DNA from: Paramyrothecium sp. XJ0827
Lineage: Eukaryota; Ascomycota; Sordariomycetes; Hypocreales; Stachybotryaceae
Direction of reading: 5' to 3'
NCBI GenBank assembly: GCA_020881915.1
Contig: JAJFPB010000003.1
Coordinates: 1,860,001 to 1,924,000 of the forward strand
Length of the DNA: 64,000 nucleotides
The stretch's first letter is position 1; every line of letters starts with the position of its first letter. Of this stretch, positions 35,544 to 46,960 are shown one piece after another. The notes below the pieces were generated by a model that was not told where the DNA came from, made no database searches, and saw nothing but the letters and a program-made list of their open reading frames with translations. Position numbers and translations under genes: made by a program.

Positions 35544-38158
35544 CTACATAGGCTCCGGCTGCATCCACTGGTACCCATCCATCTGCGAAAGGTCTTGGTC
35601 TAATAGACCGATCATTTTCTGACCGGTGAACCAATCTGAGGCTTGGACAGGCTGCCCTAGCCCGGGCCCCGGTTGGTTCAGGTCTGGGCCCATCAACCCT
35701 TGGTCCTCGGCAGGCATGAAGCCGAGCTGGCTTAGATACATCTGGAACTCGTCTCCTATCGACACCATGTTGGCGTCCTGCTGCTGCCTCGACTTGGCCT
35801 CCGTGTACAAGGCGGCTATGTCGTACATGACCTGGCACAGTCGGTACAGCTTCTCCACCGTCTCCGAAGCGTCGCGTGCTTCCCGCAACGACCCCACGAA
35901 TTGCTCGAGGATCAGGAGGTCATCTGTCGAGGAGGTCTCGATAACATAGCAAAATAGTATGAAGAATGGAGCAAAGGGCGTCAGCAGTAGGTTCCTTCAC
36001 GATAACAACGTTAGCTGCTGAGGCCCCGTACAGGGAAATCGGGGAAATAATTACCAATGAAAATATATGAGCTTTCCGTAATGGCCGAGGTCCATCAAGT
36101 GCATCGTGTCTTGATGCATCTGCATTGTCTTCCGCGCTGCATCTAGGCATTCTGTGCAGAACCGGGATGCGGATCCCTCCGGGGATGGAATTACGCGGTA
36201 AATAAGAGTAATTGTGACTTGCATCTGGAGCATGTCTCCTCGTAGAAAGATTTCGAGGTATTTAGACAATTTGTTCTCCTCCAAATATGCCAGGAGCTCA
36301 TCTCGTGACTGTTGTGTGGATTCCGAGAGTTCGGAGCACTCGACCGCAAGTGCCTTTGCCTTTTCGATCAGCACTGCCTGCGGTCCTGCGAGCGCAGCAG
36401 GACTGTATCTGGAGGGGGTCTTCTGTTAAAATGGGTGACCAAGTAGCTGCTTTGTTGGGAAGCTTACAATTCCTCGAAAATCCTGCCTTGCAGAGCACCA
36501 AGCGGGATCCAACAATTGGGAACGTTCGCTTCGATGTCCGGGCCGAAGCCGTCGAAATTGAACTCCCGGGGAATGTCGATGTCGCAATCCCGGATGACCG
36601 ATGCGCGACCGATTCTGAGCGAGAGCCCCTTGTCCAGAGCGTACAATTGCCAGAACAGGTTCTTCTTGATTTGGGCCACGGCGGGCGGCTCGACCGACAT
36701 GCATTCAACTCGATGGTAGCCACCAGTCAGGCATAACTGTGAGGCAACACAGTTTAAGTGCCAAGCCACGGACGGCCTGGACAGGTCAATGGCGTAGAAA
36801 GCCTGTCACGGTTTATTGTTAGCCAGTCTTCAAAAAGTCCGGTTGAGCACTCGGGTACACAGCTCTGCAACGTGTCACTTACCCCTAACAGGAGGACTTG
36901 GACGTTTTCGACCTTGGGAGTCATCCACAACGGGAGATTGGCCAAGCCAGTCTCGATATTGACCTGGCATAGTTCAATGTATGAACGGTACTCATCCCGG
37001 CGTTTGGAGTCAGAGCTCAGGGCATGCTGCTCGGTGAAGAGATTGCACAATCCCATGTTTACAATGAGAAACAAGGAATCGGAGATGTCTTCTGTTGCGA
37101 AGTAGACCATTCGACACAGACTCGGGAAATCTTTTATTGAGGCTAGGCTGATCAATGATGTGAACATGGTCGGAGGTCCAGCTGCGGCGGCACATGTTAG
37201 CGGCGTGAGCGTCAAGCATTCATACGAGCGAGGAACCTGCCTTTGACTTGCTTGAGGGCGGCTACAGCAGCAGCCATCGGTGGCATGGGAAGCTGGCTGA
37301 GTCCTCCCGGCGGGACGGGCCGCTGCAGGGGAAAGCGAGGGCCGTGACTTATCGAGCGGTGTTTTTGCATCTCGACGAGCTGGCTGAGGTTGGCGAGGGC
37401 AGCCTCCATCTTGGGATCGACCTCGGGTAGTGGAGCCTTGTGGACGGCACGGTGCAGGAACTCGCTGGCGAAGGCCGTATGGGCCGAGATGGCCGAATCG
37501 CCGCCAAAGGCCGATTCATCATCGCTGCTGTCGAAATCGACGGTCGACGCAGCACCTGTCACGCTGCTCGCCTGCGGAGTAGGTAGGTGGCGGTCGTGGG
37601 AGGAGGGTTGCCTGGGATTGATGGCTATATCCTTGAGGAGGGTCTCGATGTTGGCGAGCCGGTTTTCAATCCGATCAATCTTCTTCTCACTGGGCACGGA
37701 GAAAGAAGGAAGGGGACAATGTTAGCGAACTTGGTCCATGCAAGCTAAGGTAGGCATCATGTGTGCATGAACATGCTGGACAGTGGGAGACGGACTACTG
37801 GGAGGAGATCAGAACTCTTTGACGGCTCTCTCTAGGCCTCTGCCCAACGCCAACGGATGTACAAGAGCGCTTGGTGGAGCGGCAGTTGAAACACGGTGCA
37901 TCCTTATCACAGCGGATCTACGAACAAGCAACGAGGCCAAGCAGGTCAGTACAACATGCCATTGCAGGGAAGACGCGCATGAGGTGGGCAAAGGGCCCGT
38001 CCAGGAAACCCACCTTGCGTTGTCGGCATTGATCGCACTGCAAAGCAAGTGTAAGTCAGTGGCGACAGATGAGGAGCTTGATTCGTTGCGGAACTCACAG
38101 CTCTGCGCTCAACGGGGCCCTCGGCACCCGCGGGGTCGAGTTCCGGTAGGTTCTGCAT
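35544..38158 (-). CDS. Zn2Cys6 fungal transcription factor with middle homology region
   Basis: Eight minus-strand exons: 38158-38099, 38037-38014, 37917-37796, 37689-37241, 37181-36883, 36802-36468, 36408-36055, 35994-35544; 697 aa. All phases agree. The zinc cluster spans residues 21-47 (C-x2-C-x6-C-x5-C-x2-C-x6-C: CDQCRQRKIRC, then CFNCRSTKRSC). It is followed by SSQYEKKIDRIENRL, a linker/coiled dimerisation helix. The fungal-specific regulatory domain is seen in LCRMVYFATEDISDSLF, then AFYAIDLSRPSVAWHLN, then LCLTGGYHR and LFWQLYALDKGLSLRIGR. It is probably nuclear and DNA-binding. The gene is divergent from the ABC transporter gene, a layout common for pathway-specific regulators. The exon 2 (24 nt), GTCCGT donor and GC-AG intron are discussed in findings. 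Its 3' end is 70 bp from the C2H2 gene. Confidence 0.9.
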
Positions 38159-39573
38159 ACCTATTCCACGGAGGCTACCTTGGCGCAACAGGGGGGGGAA
38201 TGTTGATAAGAACAACGGTGGTGTCCTGCAAGGGAAAGCAACGGTGCTCAGCGAAACGGAAATGAGTGTAGAAGAAATTCTTCGTGTGCGGCAGTGTATC
38301 AGAAAGTTGCGAACGCTTGAGGACACCTCCCCGCGAGAATGGCGAGCGGGTTTGTCGAAGTGACGATTATGATAGGCTATCTTCCCCAACCTGATCGACG
38401 GAAGATGCGAGAAGACCAAAAAATTAATTGAAAAACACGTCAGACCGTGATGAAAGTCAAATGGAGGATTGTGGCAGTGAGTCAACACGGCTGCATCTCT
38501 CGGCTCTCGTCTGGGCGCGGAAACGATCGTGTACGCCCTACCAATACGACGGGCTTGCGTCGACACAACTCGCCTTATTAGAACGGGGTCGGGTGGGCAG
38601 GTTTAACGTTGACGGGGTCCGCGGGGCGCCGAAGCCGACGGCGACGGTGGGACCTGCGGATCACTGGCCGCCCGGGCAGCCACGTTAGTAAGGTAAGGAT
38701 TAGCCCAAGTTACCAAAAAGTCCTGGGGCCATGCTTGACGAAGCCCGGGTACCGCATGCACTTTGCACGGCCAGCAACCTCCAATCAAAGCCCGGGCTGC
38801 GTATAGATTGGCAGCCAGAGCAAAGGCGTGTGGAGTTGCTTCGGTACTTGGGCGCATGCAAGGCAGCGTCGAAGGAACGTGTACCCGAGGGGACAATGGA
38901 CGACGAGCTTACACCTCTCTACCATAACTTTAACGAGAGACAAGCCAAGCCTTTTTGGCGTCGCAGCCTGCAGCAAGTTGCACATATCCTCGTCCATCGC
39001 CCAGTCGTAATCGGGAAAGGCTCGTTTAATCATCCTATTACTCCAATAGGTAATGGTGGTGGTGGAGAACCTTTTGCAAGGGAGGATGACGGGGCGGCGC
39101 TTTTTTTTTGCTGTCCTGGCTCCTCCATGTCCAGCTCCCCATGCGTCCCGCCGGCCGGGGGCCTGCGAGGCTTGTCCGTTCGACTTGCTTGCTTGGCGTG
39201 GCAGCTGCCAGACTCACACTGACGGCTGTATAAAAATGCCACCCGCAATCCCATTTACTCAATTCCCCACCGGCAACACATCCATAGCTACCGACCCTCT
39301 CCAGGATAGTCTGTGTTGTTTTCTATCCTTCAAGCACCATCTACCCAGCACCACTCTCCCTCGCCTTTGCTTGCGTAGCTTCCCTTGCCTCACCAAGAAC
39401 CCGGGCGGCGACTTTATGACGGTTGGATTATACTACCCGAACCTCATTGTACCGTCGAGCTCCATTTGATCTGCCGCAACATACTACACAACTGCGGGGG
39501 GGACAGAGACAAACGTTTGTTGTCATATTTCCACGGCTCTTCGCTAGGGCTTTGCGAGCCTCCATAAATCGCC
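38159..39573. promoter_or_regulatory. Divergent promoter between Zn2Cys6 factor and ABC transporter
   Basis: This 1.4-kb head-to-head region contains no supported gene. It carries GC-rich sequence in the middle and a clear TATA element on the transporter side. Pyrimidine tracts (39310-39400) precede the transporter ATG. It probably holds the regulatory sites of both genes. I could not pick out CGG-type half-site pairs with confidence. Confidence 0.55.
39229..39236 (+). promoter_or_regulatory. TATA box of the ABC transporter gene
   Basis: The sequence TATAAAAA occurs 338 bp before the transporter ATG, giving a plausible 5' UTR of about 300 nt. Strong TATA boxes are typical of inducible genes. 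Confidence 0.55.
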
Positions 39574-42500
39574 ATGGACGCTCCTACAACAGCCGCAAAC
39601 CTCCCGCCCACGGCTGTCAACTCGGAGGCGAATAGCTCTCGCGCCGAGTTGCCAAGAGTGGACGAGAAGGCATCACCGTCCCCGGCTGTCGAAAACAAAA
39701 ATGGCCAAGACAAAGAGACGGCAGAGAAGAAGAAGGATGACGCGAGCTTCAAGTACTTTGTGGTATGGCACCTCAACCTTCCCCTACTCCTTGGTTTCAT
39801 CTTGTGGCTATACCCCGAACATGCCTCTTCTCCAAATCAACGTCGTTCCTCGCTCACTCTCGCTCACTCTCACTTTCCTCATCGTTCGTGTTCCGCTGCC
39901 TCGTGTCTCACAACGAAGCCTCTGGCGCCATATTGTGTGCTCCGGATTTCATATCCCGCCTACCGTGGCACAGCATTCACTCCGTCACTTGTTCCGTCGT
40001 GCTACGTCAATGCTCCCTGCTAACTTTTCACCACAGCGTGTCTTCACCTACAACGATCGTCTTGGGTGGATTCTAAACGTCATCTCCACCATTTGCTCCA
40101 TAGCCTCAGGCACGGCCTTGCCCCTTATGGACATCGTCTTTGGCCAGTTCGTTAATGTTTTCAACCGGTTTGCCTCGGGCGAACTGTCGCCGGCTGGCTA
40201 CAGGAGCCAGGTCACAAAGTATACGTACGTTACGTTGATCTCCGCGAGGTCTGCGTTGGCCACTAACATATACTCGCCAGTCTTTACTTTATCTACCTCT
40301 TCATTGGCAAGTTCGTCTTGACCTACATTTGGACGGTATGGTCAAATTGTCGCTACATTCAACTTCGCATCCTTGTGCTGATCCTCGCTTCTAGCTTCTC
40401 CTATCTATAACCGCCGTGAGGACCACAAAGAAGCTGCGGGTGGACTTCATCCGTCAAACTCTGCGCCAGGAAGTCTCCTTCTTCGACACCCCTTCCTCAT
40501 CCGTCTCTGGTCAGCTCACCACGAATGGCAATCTCATCAACAATGGCATTTCAGAGAAATTCGGTCTTACGATTCAAGCCATTTCCAGCTTCATCGCTGC
40601 CTTTGTTGTTGCCTTTGCGGTTCAGTGGAAGCTGACTCTCATCATCATTTCCATCGTACCCGTCAACATTGTGGTGACTGTCATCTGTGTCGTATACGAC
40701 ACCAGCTACGAATATGCCATGTTTGATATATACAGCCAGTCCAGCTCCTTGGCCGAGGAGGCGTTTGCCACCATTCGAAATGTTCATGCCTTTTGGGCCT
40801 TCCCGAAACTCTCCAAGCGTTTCAACAACATCTTGGAGGATGCACGCAAGGTCGGCAACAAGAAGTCTATCGTCTATGCCATCCTCTTTCCCGTGGAGTT
40901 CTTCTGCATCTTCTCTGGGTACGGCTTGGCCTTTTGGCAGGGTGTCAGAATGTACGCGAGCGGCGAGATCCCAGAGCCAGGAACTGTTGTCACTGTTGTC
41001 TTTGCTGTTCTCGTGGCTGCACAGGCCCTGACGCAGATCGCACCACAAACTATTGCTATTTCAAAGGCCACTGCCGCCGCCCAAGAGATGTTCGCCATCA
41101 TTGACCGCGAGTCTGAAGTCGACTCGTTGTCTGACAAGGGCATCAAAATCACCGGCTTCCAGGGTGACATCAAGCTGCGCAATGTCCGATTCACATACCC
41201 TGCTCGGCCAGATGTTCCTGTTCTCCATGGGCTCGACCTTGATATCCCGGCAAATAAGTCCACCGCCCTTGTGGGCGCGAGCGGCTCTGGCAAGAGTACC
41301 ATATTCGGCTTGTTGGAGAGATGGTATCTGCCCCATGGAGGCTCATCGATTACGCTCGATGGCCACCCAATCGAAGACCTAAATCTCCAGTGGCTGCGCA
41401 CTCACATTAGATTGGTTCAGCAAGTAAGTTGTTGGCGACATATGCCTACTTCCGCGACACAGTATTGACCAGAATAGGAACCGACACTCTTCAGTGGCAC
41501 AATTTTCGACAATGTCATGTATGGCTTAGAGGGCACGGAGATGTCCAGCCTCCCTCTTGAAGAGAAGACAAGACTAGTCAAAGAAGCTTGCCAAGCTGCT
41601 TATGCTCACGATTTTATCGAGGCTTTGCCAAAGGTACCACTGAAAACGGACGTTTTGCTACTCACATATACTCATCGTTTTGCAGGGCTATGAAACTTGG
41701 ATTGGCGAACGGGGGGCGTCACTATCTGGCGGTCAAAAGCAACGTATTGTCATTGCCCGCAGTATCATCTCCAACCCCAAAGTCTTGCTCCTTGACGAGG
41801 CCACCAGTGCGCTCGATCCGAATGCGGAGAAGATTGTGCAGCAGGCTCTGAATAATGTGGCCAAAGGTCGAACCATGATCACTATCGCCCATCGATTATC
41901 CACCATCAAAGATGCCGACAACATCATCGTCATGTCCAAGGGTGAACTGATTGAGCAGGGCACTCACTCGGAACTTATCAATCTACATGGCACATACGCT
42001 AGGCTCGTAAAGGTGCAAGATCTCGGTCACAAATCGATTGACAAGACAGAAGAGGAGGGAAAGGAGGTTCCAGTCGCAGACCTTGAAAAGATGGCCACAG
42101 CTGCCTCAAATACACAGAATCGCGGACCTGCTGTCCCTAGCGAGATTATAGACTATAACTTGTTCCAGGGATTATATCATATCTTCAAAGAACAAAGGTC
42201 TCTCTGGGCTATTTCGGCACTGTTACTCGTGGCCTGTGCTGCCGGCGGTATGTTGACACGATAGAAGACATGGCAACGAAACAGCAAGTGGCTAACTCTA
42301 GAATTCCAGGTGTCACGTTTCCTGCTCTGGCAGTGCTCTTTGCAAGGACTATGGAAGCTTTTGTGGACGCTGATGTCAACAAGGGGGACTTCTTTGCCCT
42401 TATGTTTTTCGTTGTCGCTCTTGGAAACTTGGTGGCTTACGCTTTTGCCGGCTGGTTTGCCAATGTCATTGCGCAGGTGAGTCCTCTCCCCTCTTCTTCG

Positions 42501-44125
42501 CTCTATGGCGGCTGATTTTCTTGTTATCTAGCACGTTATGGTGTTCTATCGTGGTGAGATTTTCGACAACACTCTGCGCCAAGATATGACCTTTTTCGAC
42601 AGTCCAGAAAATGGCACAGGCGCATTGGTGTCGAGATTGTCCTCGGAACCAACCAGTCTTCAAGAGCTCGTTTCCATGAACATCGCGCTCCTCCTCATAA
42701 ACGTCATCAACATCTTATCCAGTTCCATTCTCGCCATCGTTACCGGCTGGAAGCTGGGCCTTGTGCTTTGTCTTGGCGCCTTGCCCGTGGTTGTTGGAGC
42801 TGGCTACCTACGCATCCGTCTCGAGTTCAAGTTTGATGACGACACAGTGAAACTGTTCGCCAGTAGCAGTGGACTAGCATCGGAATCGGTCATGGCTATT
42901 AGAACGGTTTCTTCATTGGCGTTGGAGCGGGCAGTCGTCGAAAGGTACCACGATTCCTTGAACGGTATCGCACAGACGGCCATGAAGAGCAGCGCATGGA
43001 AAATGTTCTTCTATTCATTGAGCCAGTCGCTATCGTTCTTAGCCATGGCTTTGGGTTTCTGGTACGTCAAACACCCACGCATGTGCATGTTCCCCAATCT
43101 GTGGAATCTCGAAGCTGACGTTGTGGCTCATCAGGTACGGCGGGCGTCTGGTCTCGACTGGCGAGTACAACAACGGCCAGTTCTACACTGTTTTTATTGC
43201 CGTCGTCTTTTCGGCCGAGGCCACCGCACAATTCTTCCAGTACTCAACTAGTATCACCAAGGCTCGCACGGCCATCAATTACATCTTCCAGCTGCGCAAG
43301 GACCGCGTGCTCAACGACATGAGCGATAGTGACACCGATTCTGCCGATGCACAATACAATGCTTCGGAGAAGGGAACTGAAGTTGCCTGTCAGGAAATCG
43401 GCTTCTCGTACCCTTTGCGACCCAACATCAAGGTCCTCCGAGGCATCGACGTCATTATCGGATCTGGCAAAATGGTCGCCTTCGTGGGCGCTTCAGGCTG
43501 CGGCAAGTCGACCATGATTGCCCTGCTCGAGCGCTTCTACGATCCTACAACGGGCAAGATTGAAGCAGATGGTCAGGACATCCGTACCCGAGACAGACGG
43601 CGCTATCGTCAGGACGTGGCTCTGGTACAGCAAGAACCTGTCCTGTATCAAGGCTCTATCCGTGAGAACGTCTTATTGGGACTCGAGCAAGGCGAAGGAA
43701 CCGACGAGCAGATTGAGGAGGCTTGTCGAAATGCCAACATTTGGGACTTCGTGTCCTCGCTTCCCGAAGGGTTAGCCACGCCCTGCGGCAATCAAGGCCT
43801 GTCCCTCTCTGGCGGCCAGCGTCAACGCATTGCTATAGCTCGTGCTCTGATACGCCAGCCGCGTCTACTGCTCCTCGACGAGGCCACCAGCGCCCTGGAT
43901 ACGGAGTCGGAAAAGGTTGTGAAGGAGGCTCTCGACCGCGCTGCCGAGGGCCGTACCACCGTCGCCGTTGCGCACCGACTCAGCACTATCCGGGACGCGG
44001 ATACGATTGTCGTGTTTGAAGGCGGGCGGGTGGCACAGATGGGCACGCACGAGGAGTTGATTGCGAAGCGTGGGCTGTATTACGAGATGGTGCTTGGTCA
44101 GTCGCTTGACCAGGAGGCAGCATGA
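39574..44125 (+). CDS. Full-size ABCB (MDR/P-glycoprotein-like) ABC transporter
   Basis: Join 39574-39762, 40037-40224, 40281-40335, 40395-41423, 41478-41633, 41686-42247, 42310-42476, 42532-43061, 43135-44125; 1288 aa, all phases consistent. It is organised (TMD-NBD)x2, as in ABCB1/Pmd1-type exporters that pump lipophilic drugs, toxins or peptides out of the cell. NBD1: Walker [10 protein letters not shown] (about 435), signature LSGGQKQR (about 550), Walker [14 protein letters not shown]-loop AHRLST. NBD2: GASGCGKST (about 1076), LSGGQRQR (about 1183), [18 protein letters not shown]. All catalytic residues look intact. The N-terminal 65 residues are cytosolic and Lys/Glu-rich. Intron 1 is unusually long (274 nt). 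It is divergent from a Zn2Cys6 regulator and so possibly under its control. The substrate cannot be told from sequence. Confidence 0.95.
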
Positions 44126-44554
44126 TCTGTTGCCTCTACCAACAGATGGCATGATCAGATCAGACTCACGTCTCTCGTTTGTATTCCGGCATCAGGGTTC
44201 CGGCATGAGCGGCGCATTGGTTTTACAGGCATTGGCATATTCCACTCCGGCGTCATAGACTAGATGATATACACATGTAGGATACCTTAGTCTCGACGTA
44301 ATGTTTACTGACTCGTCTCCATGACTGATGTAAACCACTTGAGCATTCCAAAGTCTCTGGAACAAAAATGGGTTGCGCTTAGATGAGATAATGATTTCTT
44401 AGTCGTATCTATATAAGTCGTAACTGATCTTTTCTACGTACGAAGCCAAACACCCTCGCTGAGACTTTTTACCACAGTGAAAGTCTTGGCTCTATCGATC
44501 TGGACCCCCTTTTTCGCTACTCTAAGAAACCAAAACGTACCCGCTCGTGTCCAC
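44126..44554. other. Convergent spacer, ABC transporter and zuotin 3' ends
   Basis: The tail-to-tail spacer of about 430 bp is AT-leaning in its centre (44260-44430), as expected for polyadenylation regions of both genes. No gene is seen. Confidence 0.5.
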
Positions 44555-45955
44555 CTACGCCAGGGAAGCGGCGTCGCCCTCCTTCAGCTTGCCAGCACCG
44601 ACCAGCCTCTTGACCTCGTCGCTCCAGACGCCCTTGATGTGGTCGGCGACGGTAAGGCCGTTGAGCTTACCAGCCAGAGCAGCAATCTCATCGGGGTCGA
44701 TCTTGCCCTGGATGAGCTCGACGTCGTTGAGGACGGTGTCGATCTGGGAGGCCGAGGGCTCGCCGGAGGCGAAGTAGTTGGCGTCCTTGACGGAGCCCTT
44801 GAGCACACGCTTGTTCTTCTTGACGGCGTTCTTGGCGGCCTCCTTGGCCTTCTTGCCGGCCTCGCGGTCGGCCTTGGCCTTCTCCTCAGCCTCCTGGGCG
44901 GCCTTGGCCTCGGTCTCCTTCTTGAGGCGGGCCTCCTCGAGGGCGGCTTTCTCGGCGGCCTCCTTCTCGAGCTTCTTCTTGTTGCGGTCGGCGTTGGCGG
45001 CCTGGCGGAAGCGCTTGATGCGCTCGTCGCCGGCGGAGCAGTCGTCGAGCAGCTTGCGCAGGCGGCTGTTGTCCTCGGCCTTCTTCTTCTTGCGGGCGTT
45101 GGCGTTCTTGCGCTCCATGTGGCGCTTCTGGTCACGGTTCTCGTTGTCGTCGGGGACGTCCTCGTCGAGGTACTCAAAGGAGCGCCAGCTGTCGAAGTTG
45201 TACCAGAAGTTGTAGAACTCCTCGACGTGCTCCTTGGTGGATTCGGCATCGCCGAAGGTGGGGACGGGGTGGTTCTTGGAGAAGCGGCCCTCGGCCTTGA
45301 AGACCTTGCTCCAGAGCTTGTAGAAGTCGCCCTTCTGGAGCTGCTTCTTGGTGGGGGGGTCGACCTCAGCCTCCTCGTCGACGGAGTCGTACTGGCGGCG
45401 CTTTGTGGGATCCAGGAGGACCTCGGTGGCCTTCTGGATGCACTTGAAGAACTGGTCGTCCTCGGTGCGGCCCTGGGCAGCCTTCTTATCGGGGTGGTGC
45501 TTGAGGACCTTCTTGCGGTGGGCCTTCTTGATCTGCTCCTCGGTAGCCTTGTAGCGGTACTTGGACAGGCCGAGAACCTTGTAGTGGTCCTGAGTCTATA
45601 GCGAAGGATGCATGTCAGTATTTTCGTGGTAAGGACAACTGAGCATTGAGGAGGCAAATCGTACCTTCCAGTCCTTGGCCTCGCGCTGCAGCATCATGGG
45701 ATCCTCGGGCTCGCTGACGTCGCTCTCATCGCCGTCCTCGACCTTCTTGGCGCTCTCCTGGGCCTGGATGCGGTCATCCTCGGAGAAGGTGCGCTTGTGG
45801 CGGGCGCGGCGGGCGTGGGCGAGGAAGTGCGGGCCGACGGGCTCGATGCTTCGCTGGACGGCGCCGGACAGCTGGCCGACGGCCTTGAAGTCCTTGTCGG
45901 CGCTCCAGCCCTCGGCGAGGATGGGCAGGGGGAGGGAGTCGTGCACAGCGGCCAT
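44555..45955 (-). CDS. zuo1: Zuotin, ribosome-associated J-domain cochaperone
   Basis: Minus-strand exons 45955-45665 and 45595-44555; 443 aa. Zuotin pairs with Ssz1 in the ribosome-associated complex and stimulates Hsp70 Ssb on nascent chains. The N-terminus carries the zuotin-specific block SIEPVGPHFLAHARRARHKR. The J domain begins at the exon junction (DHYKVLGLSKYRYKATEEQI), with the HPD motif at residues 131-133. The zuotin homology domain follows (FYNFWYNFDSWRSFEYLDED, then DQKRHMERKNANARKKKKAE), then a long Lys/Glu/Ala charged helix and a C-terminal four-helix-like region. Codon use is strongly biased toward C/G third positions, as in highly expressed genes, producing long antisense frames. 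It is divergent from Mzm1, with 382 bp between start codons. Confidence 0.96.
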
Positions 45956-46337
45956 GTTGACTGCTTGATGTGCTGGGGTGGGTTTGGTGGGTGGGTGATG
46001 TTTGGCGGAGGAGGGAGGGAGGAAGGGTTATGGCGGGATCCGAACAATTTTTTTCTGCCTTACGAGCCATCTCCAATTGGGGGGTTCGAGATTGGTGGGG
46101 TCAAGCGAAAAAGTCCTGACTTGATGGTCACTGCACTGTCAATCGAGGCTTACAGCGGCTCGCTTCCGCATTTAGTGGGCAGTCCAGCGGCGATTCGCTG
46201 CCCGGAGGCGGCTGAACCGGAATTCCGCCACAAGTCCCCGGGCCTGCGACTCGACTGCATTATTTTTCTGTAGCAGGCGAATTGTAATCTGCCCACGGCC
46301 AATACCTGTGTTACAGCTCTCCCAGACCGTCGCAACC
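45956..46337. promoter_or_regulatory. Bidirectional promoter between zuotin and Mzm1 genes
   Basis: The two start codons are 382 bp apart and head to head, so both promoters must lie in this segment or overlap the genes. No further motif can be named with confidence. Confidence 0.55.
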
Positions 46338-46791
46338 ATGGCTTTGGCAGCATACCGTAATCTGATGCGTGCGGCTCGCATCGCCTTCCAAGGTCGGTGC
46401 TCCCCCTTATCCGTCGCAGCCGAGCCTTCTCCTGACCATACCTTCGGCTCTAGGCGACGCCCCCGTCCTCGCTGCCGCCCACGGCCAGATCCGCAGCGAG
46501 TTTCGACAGCGAGCCACTCTCGATCCGTCCGATTCGAGCGTGACCGAGAGCATCCAGCACGCGCAGGACGTTGCCAAGTTTCTGCGTGAGAACGTTGTCC
46601 AAGGCATCCGTGGAGACGACGCTGGCACATACAGTACGTGACCTGCCCAGGCAAACACCGGATGATGGCTAACACATACGTCCAAAGAACTGCGCATTCA
46701 CAAAGATACCGAGCGAGGCGACAACGAGTCGATAAAGATGGCTGGAAAAGGCGTAGCCTCCGGTGGTGGCTGTTGCGGTGGCAGCAAATAA
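46338..46791 (+). CDS. mzm1: Mzm1/LYRM7 complex III assembly factor (LYR protein)
   Basis: Join 46338-46392, 46454-46633, 46688-46791; 112 aa. Mzm1 is a mitochondrial matrix chaperone that stabilises the Rieske iron-sulfur protein before its insertion into complex III. The LYR-like start is MALAAYRNLMRAARIAF, with AYR in place of LYR. It is followed by RSEFRQRATLDPSDSSVTES and IQHAQDVAKFLRENVVQGIR, which match this subfamily, including the conserved late Phe. The C-terminus is Gly/Cys-rich (SGGGCCGGSK). Both introns are short (61 and 54 nt), and the first uses a GTCGGT donor. The gene is too exon-split to appear as one long reading frame. Its 3' end faces that of Slt11, 169 bp away. Confidence 0.93.
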
Positions 46792-46960
46792 AGCTCTATT
46801 CTGCCATGTAAAATAGTGTAATACAATCAACATGATACCCTCCAAGCCCGGTGTCCTCGATGCGAATTGCCGACCTTTTTGTCAGCTCCTTCTCAGAAGG
46901 AAGAATTTGGCAGACACAACTCCTAAAACGCCACGCATCCCTTCCGTACAAAGTTCTGCC

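Noticed and set aside
35544..44125. Secondary-metabolite gene cluster around the regulator and transporter
   Set aside because: Neighbours on both sides are housekeeping genes (C2H2, Mcp1, zuotin). No synthase, P450 or tailoring enzyme is present within the window.
44477..45601. 374-codon open frame on the + strand, Leu/Val/Gly-rich
   Set aside because: It lies antisense to zuotin exon 2, starts with a non-ATG codon and has extreme composition created by the C/G-ending codon bias of zuotin.
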